DNA of 64,000 nt from NCBI GenBank assembly GCA_963573305.1, contig OY754339.1:14121941-14185940 (forward strand), read 5' to 3'. Every line of letters starts with the position of its first letter. Position 1 is the first letter of the stretch. Source of the stretch: Pyrrhosoma nymphula. Lineage: Eukaryota; Arthropoda; Insecta; Odonata; Coenagrionidae. Below the pieces are notes generated by a model, which was not told the origin of the DNA, did not search any database, and was given only the letters and a program-made list of their open reading frames with translations. Positions 22,690 through 34,240 of the stretch are shown here, piece after piece. A program made the translations under genes and the position numbers.

Positions 22690-22813
22690 ATATATACATA
22701 TATAGATATTCTTACTCTCTACCCTGAGAAAGGTGGTCACGATCCCACCGAAATATTTGTAAGTGTCCTTTTTTTCTGTTTCTATATTTTTATCGGCCAC
22801 CCTCTTGGCATAT

Positions 22814-22844
<31 letters not shown>

Positions 22845-22845
22845 A
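22690..22845 (+). mobile_element. PLE 3'-end fragment, same type as the 58-61 kb PLE
   Basis: After a hammerhead-like core, the segment contains AAGTGTCC and ATCGGCCACCCTCTTGGCAT and then (TA)n (22813-22843). The large PLE's 3' end has the same order (AAGTGTTC, then the same CGGCCACCCTCTTGGCAT at about 61094-61113). It therefore identifies this as a related subfamily end. Confidence 0.7.
22720..22760 (+). ncRNA. Hammerhead-like motif
   Basis: CTGAGAA, GGTGG (22732-22736) pairing CCACC (22745-22749), then GAAA (22750-22753). The first box deviates from CTGANGA at two positions, so it may be a variant core or decayed. Confidence 0.4.
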
Positions 22846-22951
22846 TGTCTTGGTAGAAAATCGCTCTCGGCGACGATGCACATGCATAAATAAAACAGTG
22901 ATACACTAAACAAACACAGAAACACGCAAAAAGGACACTCACAATAGAAAA

Positions 22952-22992
22952 CTTGTACGTTTCGGCGTCAGGACGCCATCGTCAGCGGTAGA
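22952..22992 (-). ncRNA. Hammerhead motif, left arm
   Basis: The minus strand has CTGACGA (22985-22979), stem II GGCGT / ACGCC with loop CCTG, then GAAA (22963-22960) and CGTAC. All core boxes match CUGANGA and GAAA. Stem I pairing is weak. Confidence 0.6.
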
Positions 22993-23008
22993 GGAATCAA
23001 TGGAATCC

Positions 23009-23049
23009 TCTACCGCTGACGATGGCGTCCTGACGCCGAAACGTACAAG
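23009..23049 (+). ncRNA. Hammerhead motif, right arm
   Basis: CTGACGA at 23016-23022, stem II GGCGT (23024-23028) with ACGCC, GAAA at 23038-23041, then CGTA with a self-complementary ACGT for stem III. It mirrors the left-arm motif. Confidence 0.6.
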
Positions 23050-23114
23050 TTTTCTTTTGTGAGTGTCCTTTTTGCGTGTTTCTGTGTTTGTTTAGTGTAT
23101 CACTGTTTTATTTA

Positions 23115-23116
<2 letters not shown>

Positions 23117-23175
<59 letters not shown>
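23117..23175. repeat. (TA)n microsatellite
   Basis: TA repeats directly follow the PLE end. Confidence 0.95.
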
Positions 23176-23177
<2 letters not shown>

Positions 23178-23674
23178 GGAAAACTAGTTTATTCATCATT
23201 TCATTCTATAAGTGTATGTATAAGATAAAAGTGAAAATAAATTGCATCGCACCGATTTTGTTTTCGACAATTTGATGCGGTTTTTACGCGTTGTCTTATG
23301 AAACTTGACAGATATTTCGCGATAGTTCGATTATGTATATACTTACAGATTTTCTTCAAAACGCGGAGTAAGTAGTAGTAATATTTTTGTTTAACGTGCT
23401 TCGACGGTTAAGGTCGTTTCGCACTTACTGTCTGCCACATGCAGACAGGGGCAACAGAACTCGGACGAATCAGAGGATCACCCCTCCTAACTCGAGCCGA
23501 GCCCAACGAGCGCGGAATAATACATTTTATATTGAAGTGTAAACTTCTACAGGCGCACCACGCACAGAAAATTCTGCAGGCGGTAAATCGGATTCTGGAC
23601 GTCACGCTTTTTTTCTGCGTCACGCTTAGCATGCCGAATGTAAACTCATGAGAACGCTCTCTGCTTAACAGAGT
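23176..23674. other. Unannotated stretch
   Basis: Overlapping frames on both strands at 23408-23651 show no recognisable family. The plus-strand frame has residues faintly like a LINE C-terminus (HFILKCKLLQ), too weak to call. Confidence 0.35.
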
Positions 23675-23745
23675 AATATGGCGTAGTGGTTAGAGCCATC
23701 GTCCCACGTGCCAAAAGTCTCAGGATCGATTCATAGAGGTGGAGT
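23675..23745 (+). repeat. tRNA-derived SINE or tRNA pseudogene
   Basis: GCGTAGTGGTTAGAGC (23681-23696) is a good A box and AGGATCGATTC (23722-23732) a near-consensus B box at normal tRNA spacing. The acceptor and T stems do not pair well, and an AT-rich tail follows. Confidence 0.55.
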
Positions 23746-24594
23746 TTTTTTATATATTATATTTATCAGAATATCGCCATTAAAGTTTACACTTCTCCCG
23801 AGTGGTCTTAAGCACACCAATTCTTTTCTAACGGTTTCTAACATTATATTTTAACTAACATTATATCAAGGTATGATGCCGAGTGAAAAGAGACGTATTT
23901 AAATGGTATTTCGATCAAACTTCGGCCGAAAATTCAAATCATAACAATGCTTTACTTAAGGCAAATAATTTTTAAATAAAATTTTTTTCATCATTTACTT
24001 TAATATATACCTACATGGTGATTTCCACCGTGTAATCAGATGCGCTTAAGTGAAATGCGGACCCAGACTTCTTTTTCGACTTACTTGAAAAGTCATAAAA
24101 ATAAGTGCACTCAATGATCAAAATTACTGCTCCAGCCTCCTTAAAGGGGAGTACCAACACCGTTCACAAAAGGGTTTGGCAAATGCGTGCAATACTTGCG
24201 TGGCTGGAAAGAAGAAAGCGCCCAATGACTGCATTTTACGCGAGATCACGTGACTCTAGATGAAGTCTGCCCCCCACCGTGTTCTCCCTCCCCCCCTCTC
24301 TATCACTTGCGCCGAGCGAGGAGAACTTCCGCCCTTCTGCTAGTGGGGTAGGGGGGGGTGATATTCCCCCACCCCTGATGGATGCAGATGTTCCTTCTTT
24401 CTCTCTCTCTCCCCGATTCACTTTCCCGCGATTCACCGCGATGAGCCGTCGCCGCTGAGTCTTGTTCGAGGAAAGTGCTCTCGCTGGGAGGGAAAGAACG
24501 GAAGAGAACGAAGCGTGATCTGCCGAGGCGAAGAAGAAAATGAAAAGGGTTGACGTGTTTTTCCCGTGAACAAAATGGTGAAGAGTGTGCCATT
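23746..24594. other. Unannotated; pyrimidine-rich low complexity at 24270-24420
   Basis: No gene recognised. Minus-strand frames reflect CT-rich composition. Confidence 0.4.
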
Positions 24595-25117
24595 ACCGTA
24601 TATTTTCGAGTCTAAGTCGAAGTCCTCTTTCTTTGGCCGAAAATATCGACTAAAATCCGTGACTCGAGTATAAGTTGAGGTGAAATTGAGGTGAAAAAAA
24701 TTGCTGGAGTATGAGTCGGAAGTCCTTTTTCTTTGACCGAAAATATCGACTAAACTTCGTGACTCGAGTACAAGTCGAAGTGGAAATAATGGCAAAATCT
24801 CCTTTTTTCGCGTTGTTTTGGCGATTTTTCTACAATACAATAGGCCTTGTGGAATGCATTAATATCGCAAAACGGAAGTACCTAGTGTATTTTTCATAAA
24901 TAGGTCCTAATAATACACTAAAAACGTAAATCTAACGCATTTTTTAGATCGACCGTGGCTTATCATTTATAGAGATAAATATGGTTCTATGCAGTTGATA
25001 CGCAGAAATATTGACCCCGATTAAGACACCTTATTTAATGACTCGATTATAAGTCAAAGGCAGGTTTTCATTGTCCGAGGAAAAAAAATGTTCGACTTAT
25101 ACCCGAGTATATACGGT
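24595..25117. mobile_element. Non-autonomous DNA transposon with ACCGTATA inverted ends
   Basis: The left end is ACCGTATATTTTCGAGTC and the right end, reverse complemented, is ACCGTATATACTCGGGTA; both continue with TAAGTCGAA. Inside the left half, a block of about 80 bp (24603-24683) is repeated at 24710-24790 (both with CGAAAATATCGACTAAA and GACTCGAGTA). This resembles duplicated subterminal repeats. No transposase. Superfamily not assigned. Confidence 0.7.
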
Positions 25118-26019
25118 TTAAAAATTCAATTAATCGCAAAAACTCGTCGTTGGGTTTATCTACTTCTTCATTCCGTTTCCGTTTTCGATCCCCACAGGTG
25201 TCCCTTCTCACATTCAGACCTTGTTAATTGAATGTTGGCCATAGTTGCGTTGCATGATTTTTTTAAATAACAGGAATGAAAGAATGCTATGTCGCATCGC
25301 ACAAATATAATAATCCAGGGATAAGACTCAGTCGGTCGGGAGTTATCCTCTTGGAGCCGTCAATGCACGAGTCCTCCCTCCGGCCCACGCCGTCTCCCTC
25401 CCCCACATCTCCCCCTTCCTCTCCCACATAAACACCTTTCCTCTCGATCTGAAGTTACGATTCGGGAGGAATAAGACTTGGAATACTGCATTGAAAGATA
25501 TGAGACTAATTTCAGTGGTGAGGAGAATGAAGGAACGCGGGGATTGTCTCGGATCCTCATTCCCCCTTTTCATTCGGCCGCCGCACACACTGGCGCCATT
25601 CAGACATTCCGTGGACATTTCAACTTTCCAATGGCAACTTTTGACCGAATGAGACATTTTTTGAAATTCGTGGGTATAATATGATTTGTTTGTTCGAGGC
25701 CGAATTTTTATATTCCAAATTCTGGAAACTGACCTTCACCTTAAACATGATTTATATACTTATGTCAATCTGTCTCATCTTTATTTCGCTTTATTTCTTC
25801 ATATTTTATTTCAATATTTGTCCTTATATATTACAATTATATTCAAATTCTTAAGGTGTTTATTTCCGCATTTACGATACAATATTGGAAGCATTTGATA
25901 TACATTTGGATCCAAAGCCATATACGTTATTTTCCGTGCCGTTTAAATGGGAGAGAGAGGAAATCAATCTGGTAGTTTCATTTGTTTTCTCCCGTTATTA
26001 CTAAATTGAAAATTTTGTC
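25118..26019. other. Unannotated stretch
   Basis: C-rich low complexity at 25370-25440. Frames on both strands at 25343-25684 lack known motifs. Confidence 0.4.
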
Positions 26020-26101
26020 ATTTTGTGGCTCCATAACCAATTAATCTGTGTATATATATATATATATATACACAGAGTAATTGGTTATGGAGCCACAAAA
26101 T
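26020..26101. repeat. 35-bp palindrome around a (TA)n core
   Basis: Arms 26020-26054 and 26067-26101 are inverted with one mismatch (TGTGGCTCCATAACCAATTA shared). The centre is (TA)n. Weaker similarity extends the arms outward. It resembles other PLE-end palindromes here but has no hammerhead. Confidence 0.75.
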
Positions 26102-27194
26102 CGAAATTCAGCCTTGAGGAATCTTTATAAAATTATTTCCACGTATTTGAAATTTGAAAATTGTCTCATTTGGTCAAAAGTTGCCTTTGGAAAGTTGAAA
26201 TGTCCTCGGGAAGTCCGCTTGGTGCCAATGTGCGTTGTTGAAAGAGTGAGTTCTGCTCATCCCTCCTTCCTTCGAACACATCCCACTCGAAAGCGTTCTC
26301 GACGCTGCAGCGCTGTTCTGTGCCTCGTCAACAGAATCATCTACATGCCGCCACAACAATTAACAAGCAGTCACGATGGCGGTATAAAGATGACTCTGTT
26401 CGATAACACATACGAGTAACATCTGTCGTTAAGAGTAATGATGAGTGAGTTAGCTATTTTGCATGTCGTATTTTTACGATTTTTAGTCGTCGCAATCATC
26501 GCAAGGATGCGAGAGTACTTTTGTTAGATTGTCCCTTGGAAGCGGCGTAATTGCACACCACAGAATACATGGATACATAATGAGTACTGATATTCCACTC
26601 TACGAGGTCTTAACGATCTAGATAGTGGCACTGCAATCATCTAGACAGAGGGGAGTGTTGGTAGGGGAGGCGGAGGGCCAGGGTGGGGTTAGTGGGAGCA
26701 GCCGCCACCGCGGCCAGGGGTGGCACGATTGGTGAAACGTGGAATTGCGTTCGCGTGTGTGTATCGTGGAGCCGTGGAAATTCTTGACCTTTACGGGACT
26801 CTGCCGGACGGCCTCTGCCCTCGCGCGCGTTGACCTTGAAACCCTGGCGAACGTGTTTCTCTTCGTCGCCGAGTTGTCGCGCTCACGTCAACATCGGAAG
26901 GTCAGGATAAAGGAAAAGAATCGGACAAGATAGACGAACGATAGACGATGGATGTAATATGTTTTTTCATCACAACACACTCCATCCTCAACTCCTGTAG
27001 GGGGATGAACGCGAAGAGGACGAAACTAGCACATCAAATGAAATATCTCGTTCGTATGTCCATACGTACTCGGATCTGAGCTCATTTATAGATGGAGATG
27101 TGATAGCCACTCAACTTTGACTTCAGGGTGTGCCATAGTAAATTTCGCTCGTCGTAACGAGATTTTCTAAAATTTCATTATTTCCAATACTTCA
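26102..27194. other. Unannotated stretch
   Basis: A GC-rich segment at 26640-26890 includes plus-strand frame 26739-26933 with no known motif. Nothing else recognised. Confidence 0.35.
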
Positions 27195-27290
27195 CCCTTT
27201 CACACACACACACACACCCCTGAGGTGTGTGAAGCTGCCACACACCCCTGAGGTGGCTGTCAGGGTATTTTGTAGACGTAGATTATTTCT
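27195..27290 (+). repeat. LINE 3'-tail-like fragment with (CA)n
   Basis: TGCCACACACCCCTGAGGTG, CAGGGTATT and TGTAGACGTAGATT occur in the order seen in 3' tails of LINEs with TGTAGATG repeats (compare 11480-11545). A (CA)n run lies just upstream at 27202-27217, and a second CCCCTGAGGTGTGTG suggests local duplication. Confidence 0.5.
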
Positions 27291-27739
27291 ACCCTTTGCT
27301 CGACATCCTATCTTTCATTATCATCCCCACTCTTTTCTTTCACCCTTCTCATTTACTCAAGTTGTTTATAGCCCAACAAGTGGTGGAAACTTAATATAAA
27401 ACATGGAGAAGTGAGTACCATTTCCACGTAGGATGTTTATGATGAAAGGTAAATGACGGCAACATTTCTTGGGACTGGAAAGATGCTACTATAATATCAA
27501 TACACTAAGCTATGCACATATGTGAGCTGAAGGAAGTATCTACAGACCTAGTGGTCAGACATGTACAGTCAGTATAATAATGGGAATATTGGTACCAGAC
27601 TACATGAAGTGTTTTTGGAACGGTTAGTCAATGGATAAGAGGATGCATTAGAGTTTTGGAAATGAGCATTCATGCGAAGAATGATTATTATAATTTACCC
27701 AAGATTTAGTATAAACATATTATGATAAAGTGGAACAAA

Positions 27740-28140
27740 TCGATGCCATATTTAATGTCTTTGCGAAATAATTCGATTCAGTAGACTATGAAATACATAA
27801 AATGAAGAGATTGGGATCAGACTAGGGCTGAGAACTGTATTAAACATTTGCAATGGAAGAACACAAAAGGTAAAAATAGAAGAAGTACTGTAAAAACCAA
27901 TATAGGTCCCATCCAACGTACCACAAGGTGTTGTACTAGGACTGCTTCTATTCAAAATTTATAATAAATACGTGTGAAGTCAAATCAAGTCATAAGTCCA
28001 TCTTTTTTCTGATGATTGTGTCATTTACAAATTAGCAATAAATGTAGCTAGTTGAGTGATAATAGATGAACTTAGAATAATTTCAACCGTAGGCAAGCTC
28101 GTACAATTCAATAATAGTAAAATTATTGCACATTCATTTT
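27740..28140 (+). pseudogene. Jockey/CR1-like reverse transcriptase core remnant
   Basis: Across several frameshifts the translation shows FDSVDYEI (near 27775), RTQKVKIEEVL-like text (near 27860), VPQGVVLG-like text (near 27925) and FSDDCVIYK (near 28005-28030). These correspond in order to motif A, the PQG box and the catalytic (F/Y)xDD box of LINE reverse transcriptases. It is heavily mutated. No endonuclease or C-terminal part was recognised around it. Confidence 0.65.
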
Positions 28141-29020
28141 CAATTGTTGATTGAGTTCTGATTTGATATTGATTCTATTTTAATCGATTGAATAGTATAA
28201 TTTAGCAATCGTGGTCGTTAATAGTTTTTTCACTTGGTAACCACCTGTATATATTAGCCCATTTGTAGCATAAATTGTAATAATAATATTTTTTTCGGAA
28301 TTTCCTCTTCAACTTCAACCTTCAGAATCCCTCTCGCCTTTAATAGACCTTCCGTCCTCTTTTTTTCCTTTCTTGGAACTACTTAGGACAAGATTCTTTC
28401 ATACTCATTCGAATCTATAACTTTCATGCTTCTCTTACTGTCTCTCTTATATTTTACGTTAATCTATATATCCATGTTTCATAAGCTTACTACTTGTGCT
28501 CATCTTCATCTACCCTCTGATTCGATGCAAACCTCTGATTTAAGTGCAGTGCAAACCTCTGATTTAAGAAACGATTGATCTTATTTCATTCTTTTTTTGC
28601 CGTTCACAATAATTTCCTGGGCAAAAAATGGCAGAAAAGTAGCTTTAAGTGGTAATGTCAAAGGTGTGTGGAAGTGAGGAAGATATATGACTAACACAAT
28701 ACCGAGCTGCAATCTGTTTCGAGAAAAATGTGGAGATCAGGTGTTCACAGATGATGTTGAACATTAAACAAACCTTAGCTGTAATCTATAATTTTCAATT
28801 TGAAATTTCACGGTTATAATAGACTATTCTCATTATTACAAGTTCCATTAAGGTATATGGATATTTCCTGCATTCTCCGAGGAAGCGCATGGCATTTTAT
28901 ACCGTTCAAACGAGTTTGCAGAGTGAATACTCTATTCATAGTAATTTTTCAATAAAGTTCTTCAGGAATAATTTGCTTTCTTTCTTGTATCATGTAAGCT
29001 GAAGATGCAGTCGCTTCTTG
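28141..29020. other. Unannotated AT-rich stretch
   Basis: A short direct repeat, GCAAACCTCTGATTTAA, occurs twice at about 28530-28568. Otherwise nothing recognised. Confidence 0.4.
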
Positions 29021-29570
29021 TGGTGACTGGGGCGGTAATCATGGGTCATTGAGTGCTCTTTTTAGTAATTTTCAAGCAAGTTGAAAAAAACATTCTTGGA
29101 CCATATTTCATTTAAGTGCATCAATTTATGCGTTGATACACTATACAGGCAGTAATATAAATTTTACAAGACTTATATTTTAAATTTTTCCCTTAGTTAA
29201 AACATGCTATAACTAGATTTTTTGGCACAGTATTAAAAATTTAGGCGAAATTATATTTTGGTGTTTTTTTCGAATCCTTGGCTCAGCGTGACACCTTATT
29301 ATTTTTATCAATAATTACAATATTAAGAAATTTATTATTACGTGCTCAGAAGAAAATCTGTACTTATGTAATCGAATTATTACGAAATATATTACATGCT
29401 CCATAAGGCTACGTGTTAAAATAGCATTGAATTGCCAAAAAAAATAATACCGGTATGGAGCAATTTTTTTCACTTTTATCTATAGATATCAGCAATGTGA
29501 ACACGTATGCAAAGTATCACGCAAGTCTGTACGTAAACAAAAATCGCTCCAGCCAACTTTAAGCGAGGAT
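29021..29570 (+). repeat. Dispersed repeat R, copy 2
   Basis: Similar over about 500 bp to 61858-62345, including the upstream CGGTAATC.TGG.TCATTGAG block and ATACAGGCAGTAAT, and over the 3' half to 3935-4530. It lacks the internal 173-bp duplication of copy 1. Confidence 0.7.
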
Positions 29571-29839
29571 ATTTCGCAGGGCAGGACAGAAGTTTGAACG
29601 CTTTGATTTTGAGGGGCGCCGCGGGGAAGGCCAAGTACAGAAGCGTGAGCCAATGACATGGGGGAGAGGAAGAAAGAAATGACCTTTATTAATTCGGGAT
29701 AAATGTGGCTCTCAAGTATATAAATGATTTTACACGTTTAGTGTGAAATTGATTTCACAACATAAAGATTTAAAAAATATATTAACTTCTCAGAATGCAA
29801 CAGAATATTTTCTTATTTTGGATTGTCCACCCTACATCA
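29571..29839. other. Unannotated stretch
   Basis: No signal recognised. Confidence 0.35.
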
Positions 29840-30625
29840 TTTTCCCCTCACCAGACCCCACGCATCCATCTTTCATAAGTAATAGCCTCTTATACCCTTA
29901 AGTTCATCACCCAGCCTCTCCACCCGTCCCTATCAAATGCATCTCCCACATCTAACCCATTTCCTTCCTCACTCCATCCCACCATGACTACTTCTTGGGT
30001 CTTCCTCTTCTCCTTCTGCCTTCCGGTATCCATTTTGGAGCAGCTGTCGACATTCTCTCATCTCTCATTCTTTGGACGTGTCCATACCATTACAATCTTC
30101 TTTCTTCCATAGTCTCCACTGCATCCTTCTTTACCTCCATGATTTCTCTTATCACCTCATTTCTCTGACTCTTTCTATTCTTGATTTCCTGGCCAATCTC
30201 CGTCAAAAGTCCATTTCTATGCCTAGTAATTTACTTTTTTCTCTTTCGTTTGTAGTCCATGTTTCGGCTCCATAAAGCATTATAATTTCTACTATTGCTT
30301 TATATATGTTTGTTTTTTTTTCTTTTAATGATATTGCTGCTCCATAGTAAGGGGTTCAATATTCCAATTGCCCTTCTAATCTGGCATTTACGATTATCTA
30401 TTTCTAATTTCGAGGATCCATCGATTTGTACTACTGATCCTAAATTCTTGAAATGGGAGACATTTTTGATCTTTATTACGTCCATTTCTATATCTTCATT
30501 GCTGCAAGTTAGATGTTGGATTTTCTTCCAGTTAATTTTAGACCCCATCTCTTACATGCCTCTGATAGTCTCCTGCACCTGTAGTTGATGTCTTCAGAGT
30601 CTTTTGCAATTATGACCTGGCCGTC
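29840..30625 (-). pseudogene. LINE reverse transcriptase C-terminal remnant
   Basis: The minus strand encodes KNLGSVVQIDGSSKLEID (in frame 30548-30300), then after shifts IMLYGAETWTTNERERKKLL (near 30285-30215), RRLARKSRIERVR (near 30200-30160), and GRRRRGRPKKSW-like residues near 30030-29980. The order (YLGS, LYG.ETW, GHV-region, GRP+.W) is the C-terminal signature of LINE reverse transcriptases. Stops and frameshifts make it inactive. The catalytic box is not included. Confidence 0.75.
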
Positions 30626-32329
30626 AGTGAAAAGAAGATTTGAAAGATTGACAGAATATTTAATTCACTTTAAATACGATTACATGAAAAAGCAAAAGTC
30701 AGATTGCAAAAATATAATGTATCAGGTGACAAAACTGCAAGATTTCAAGAATATATCATGTGTCGTAGAAAGTATCAGAATATTCAATAGACTTAAAGTT
30801 CAATTTATACGACAAAACAAAAAAAGGATTACAATAAAAAGATCAGATATCATGAAAAGCAACATAATAAAAATATATAAGATGTCGCAGAATATAACAC
30901 AATATTAAATTCACCTGAAACAATATTTCATGATATACATTTTTGAATTTTTTTTTGCATTTTTAGACTTTTTACGTCTTCCATTCCATTGACTCATCAT
31001 TCCTCAGATTGATTTGATTTTAAAATTTCAAAAGTTTTTGTTGATATCTCTTAATTCAACATGTCTTCAAATCTCACGGCGACGTGTCCACCCATTCACA
31101 TAGCTCGGAACGCCTATCACGCTCTTCCTGCCCGTCGTTAAATTCCCCCGTTCGGAGTGCAGCTCCCCCCCCTGGTTCTGCCTCCCCGCCCCGCCCTGCC
31201 CCCCCTCAGATGGAGAAACGGCCCTTACTTCCTCCTCCCCAATCCTATATTCCTCCACTCCCTCCTCATCTGCGAGCCGACCCTTCTCGCACTGCCCTCG
31301 TCACTTCTTTGAATTTCCGAGAAAGGTTTTTTTATCAAGGGAATTTCTATTATTATGGTTAACGAGAATAACCAGCAGTTTTACTTTGTACCTTGCCTAT
31401 AAACTTAGCATCATTCCTCTTGAAAACGAGACTCAGCTGGTGGCGAGAATGGTATCATAGAAAAACTTCAGAAATTGAGTAAGAAAAGAGTATGAAATTT
31501 GAACTGTGTAGTAAAAATGGAAAAGGTTGTAAGTGCCAGAAACTAAAATTTTCAGTAATCAATAAAATAAGTCTTAAACGTTGAATATTTACTTTAAAAA
31601 ATTGTTATATATTTACAAAAATAGAAAAGCAATAGGAATAACATATAGTACAATTTTTTTTTTATATTTAAGTGGAAACCAAAATAAGATGGACAAAGAT
31701 ATAAGTGCCATCTGTTTTTTTGTGGAAAATGATGTAAGTGAAGGGTTAGTTTTAACAAAAGGATGCAAGTCCAGTATTGTTTAGAAGCTTATTAATGCAT
31801 ACCATAAATTCAATGTTATAATGTGTTACAAGGATACAATATAATAAGTACAAAAGATATTTTGATGACTTTAAGGCATAGTCTTGACTTTCTGAACCTC
31901 CTGCTCCTTTCTCAATGATAAATCTACCCGAAAATCGAGTTTTAGCATTAGTCAAAATACATCATGGCGGGTAGACTTACATCCTTCTCCGCTTCAACCC
32001 CGCACGGCACTTGCACGGTGCTGACATCTTCCGACTGCTCTACAAACTAGGGAAAAATTTTCTGACACTTACTACCTTGTCTATCTTATTACGCCTGGCT
32101 TGTACTTCGCCTTTCACCGAAAAAGTCATTTTTTTATTTTTTTTGGCACTTACATCCTTTTCCATTTTTACTACGCAACTATTTCTGCATTATGACTTTG
32201 TCTGTTGGACAAATTTAGTGATACACTGAATTGATGTACGACATCCACTAAGCAGAGGTATTGTCCTGTAAATTTGAAAATGCAGGATATTACAAACCAT
32301 GAAGAGGATAAAATGTTCCTTCGGGAATT
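30626..32329. other. Mostly unannotated; C-rich island at 31145-31265
   Basis: Plus frame 30585-30908 and the two frames over the C-rich island show no family features. The rest is AT-rich with no structure that I could see. Confidence 0.4.
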
Positions 32330-32600
32330 ATCGAACCATCCAGCAGTTCCAGGTCATATAGGCAGATGAAGAAGATCGGTGTGGTATGGAATACGACAGC
32401 TTCGGGTGGGAGTGGAGTTCACGGAATCGGCTGAAGTACTGCGGTGTGAAAGGCAGCAAGAAACATTCAATTCCAGCAAGATGCAGCCTTGCATTCATAT
32501 GACGTGATAGTATTCCTCCCGGTAAAATATTCCGGAGATCAAATAGTTCCACAGTCGGATCTCCGGGTGGGCAGGGGAACATCAATCAGATTGGTGGTAA
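32330..32600 (+). repeat. Dispersed repeat S, copy 1
   Basis: It shares GAAGATCGGT, CAGCTTCGGGTGGGAGTG, CCACGGAATCGG-like and GATGCAGCCTTGCATTCATA segments in the same order with 57100-57350. It is probably part of a LINE, but the frames are not readable as a domain. Confidence 0.6.
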
Positions 32601-33361
32601 GGGAAAGTATATTCACCTACTAATTTCACTGAGTAAGGAGTTGAGATCAGCAGTTTAAACTTTGTCCGCAATACAAATATGGCAAAACGTCATAAGGTTT
32701 ATGAATTATAAGTTAAAAATGTTAGTAGATAAATTTTTTACTCAAATGAATGAGAATTAATAAGTGTGAGAGAGAGAGATAGAGAAAGGGGCGGCTCATT
32801 TCCGTCATGTCGCTGACTTCAAACGCTTTCCCTTTCTTCCGATAGGGCGGCGCTCCTATTCGTACGCGCGAGCGCAGGCGGCAACGGACAGCTGAGATAT
32901 TATTTTTACAATGCTCCGCCTCGCGTGACGCAACAGAGAAACCAATCCTTTCCTCCCCTTGCTAACGTCCTACGAGTGGAGAAGCCATTCGGAATTTAAG
33001 CGACTTCGTTCCACTGCGCTCGTTTTACTCTGGTTAGCCCTTGAGCTAGTTGCGTTTTGTAATGGTGACGCTAATTAGCACCTTCCGTGATAGGATTTAA
33101 AAACCACGGTCGACCTTCCCTGGTTAGAGGGTTATGCTGCTCTCAAACTCACCTTTTGGAACGCTTTTTTATGCGACTGTGGTAAACAAATGAGTAACCT
33201 TTTTTTTGTTTTCTCCACCGAACTTATTGATTCCTGTCGACCCAAGGAAGGGAGCATGTTACCGTATATTCTTAAACGCTATATAAACAGCTGTGCCTCC
33301 GTTCTTAAGATTGACAACTTTCGTTCGTCACCCCTCTTGACGACAACCATGTCTACCATTC
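32601..33361. other. Unannotated stretch
   Basis: A CpG-rich patch lies at about 32840-32890. No gene recognised. Confidence 0.35.
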
Positions 33362-33871
33362 CCTGTTTACATCACTAGGTTTCTACGTTAGTCACTCGAA
33401 AGCTAGTGAGAATTTCGTTGAGTGAATACAATTTTTCGCCAACCCTATTAAACTTGTTCACTATGCTAGAGTACTAGTGGGGATGGCTCTGGTTATCGGT
33501 ATTTGGAATTCATATGAACGAAAGTAAGTAGACACAGTGGTTGAAATACAAGTTAGGAAAATGGAGGATCAAGCAGCAAGACGGCTGCATTAACACTAAA
33601 AAAGAAAAGTGAAGTTCTCCTGGACTAATACAGCCAGGAATTCCTTTCAAAGGAGGATTTATTGATGAAATTAACATTTAGTACAAATATAAAATGTGGA
33701 CAGTACCTACTGCTGAAGGCAGGAAGGTGGCTTCAGTTGTTTTTTAGTGATTCGTTACCCTTCACCAGAGGTCATGAGCATTTCTACTACGGTAAACGGT
33801 AAATCCTGCGAACGCAAGTAAGTTAGAGACACTATGTAAACCATCATTTAACCCTAGTAATGTAAACAGAG
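33362..33871 (+). mobile_element. Non-autonomous DNA transposon, family Q copy 3
   Basis: Inverted ends: CTGTTTACATCACTAGG at the left, and CTGTTTACATTACTAGG as the reverse complement of the right end. The interior matches Q copies 1 and 2 block for block. It is 510 bp, uninterrupted, with no coding sequence. This copy defines the family's ends best. Confidence 0.75.
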
Positions 33872-34240
33872 CATTTGGGAGCGCTAGTTTTAAGTGACTG
33901 CGATAAAAAAATAGTAGCCAACGTTGCTACATCTTCCGAATTTATTGTTGATACAAGACACTGTCTTCGTCGTTACTCTGTGAAAATATTTGATGTTTTC
34001 CGTATTGAAAAAAATAAATATGCGTGATTCCACATTTATTTCTCTTACCAACCCTTCCTCCTTACCGACGATTCCTCTTTCGGCACATTGAGAATGGCAG
34101 AATACGCCGAAACCTGGGTCGGTTAGAGAAATGAAGTGTGGAATCATGCAAAACTTTTTTATTTCAATATGAATAATCCATAGTTCCCTGTCGACCCCGG
34201 GGAAGGGGCTTGTTCGCTTACATTCTTCAACACTATCTCA
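33872..34240. other. Unannotated stretch
   Basis: An 85-codon frame on the minus strand has no recognised motif. Confidence 0.35.

Larger units (their letters stand above)
22846..23119. mobile_element. Snap-back PLE end: 114-bp palindrome with two hammerheads
   Basis: Arms 22882-22995 and 23006-23119 are inverted copies with a single difference I could find, separated by ten bases. Each carries one hammerhead, the AGTGTCCTTTTTGCGT block and a GTTTAGTGTAT block. Left of the left arm the terminal segment continues (GCATCGTCGCCGAGAGCGAT, complement) to a (TA)n tract. The same terminal segment follows the hammerhead at 58.07-58.20 kb. No coding part remains. Confidence 0.8.

Noticed and set aside
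22284..22845. Tyr/Ile-repeat proteins
   Set aside because: They are translations of (TA)n tracts.
26174..26419. Overlapping frames near 26.2-26.4 kb as a gene
   Set aside because: Open on both strands with no family motif or conserved neighbour.
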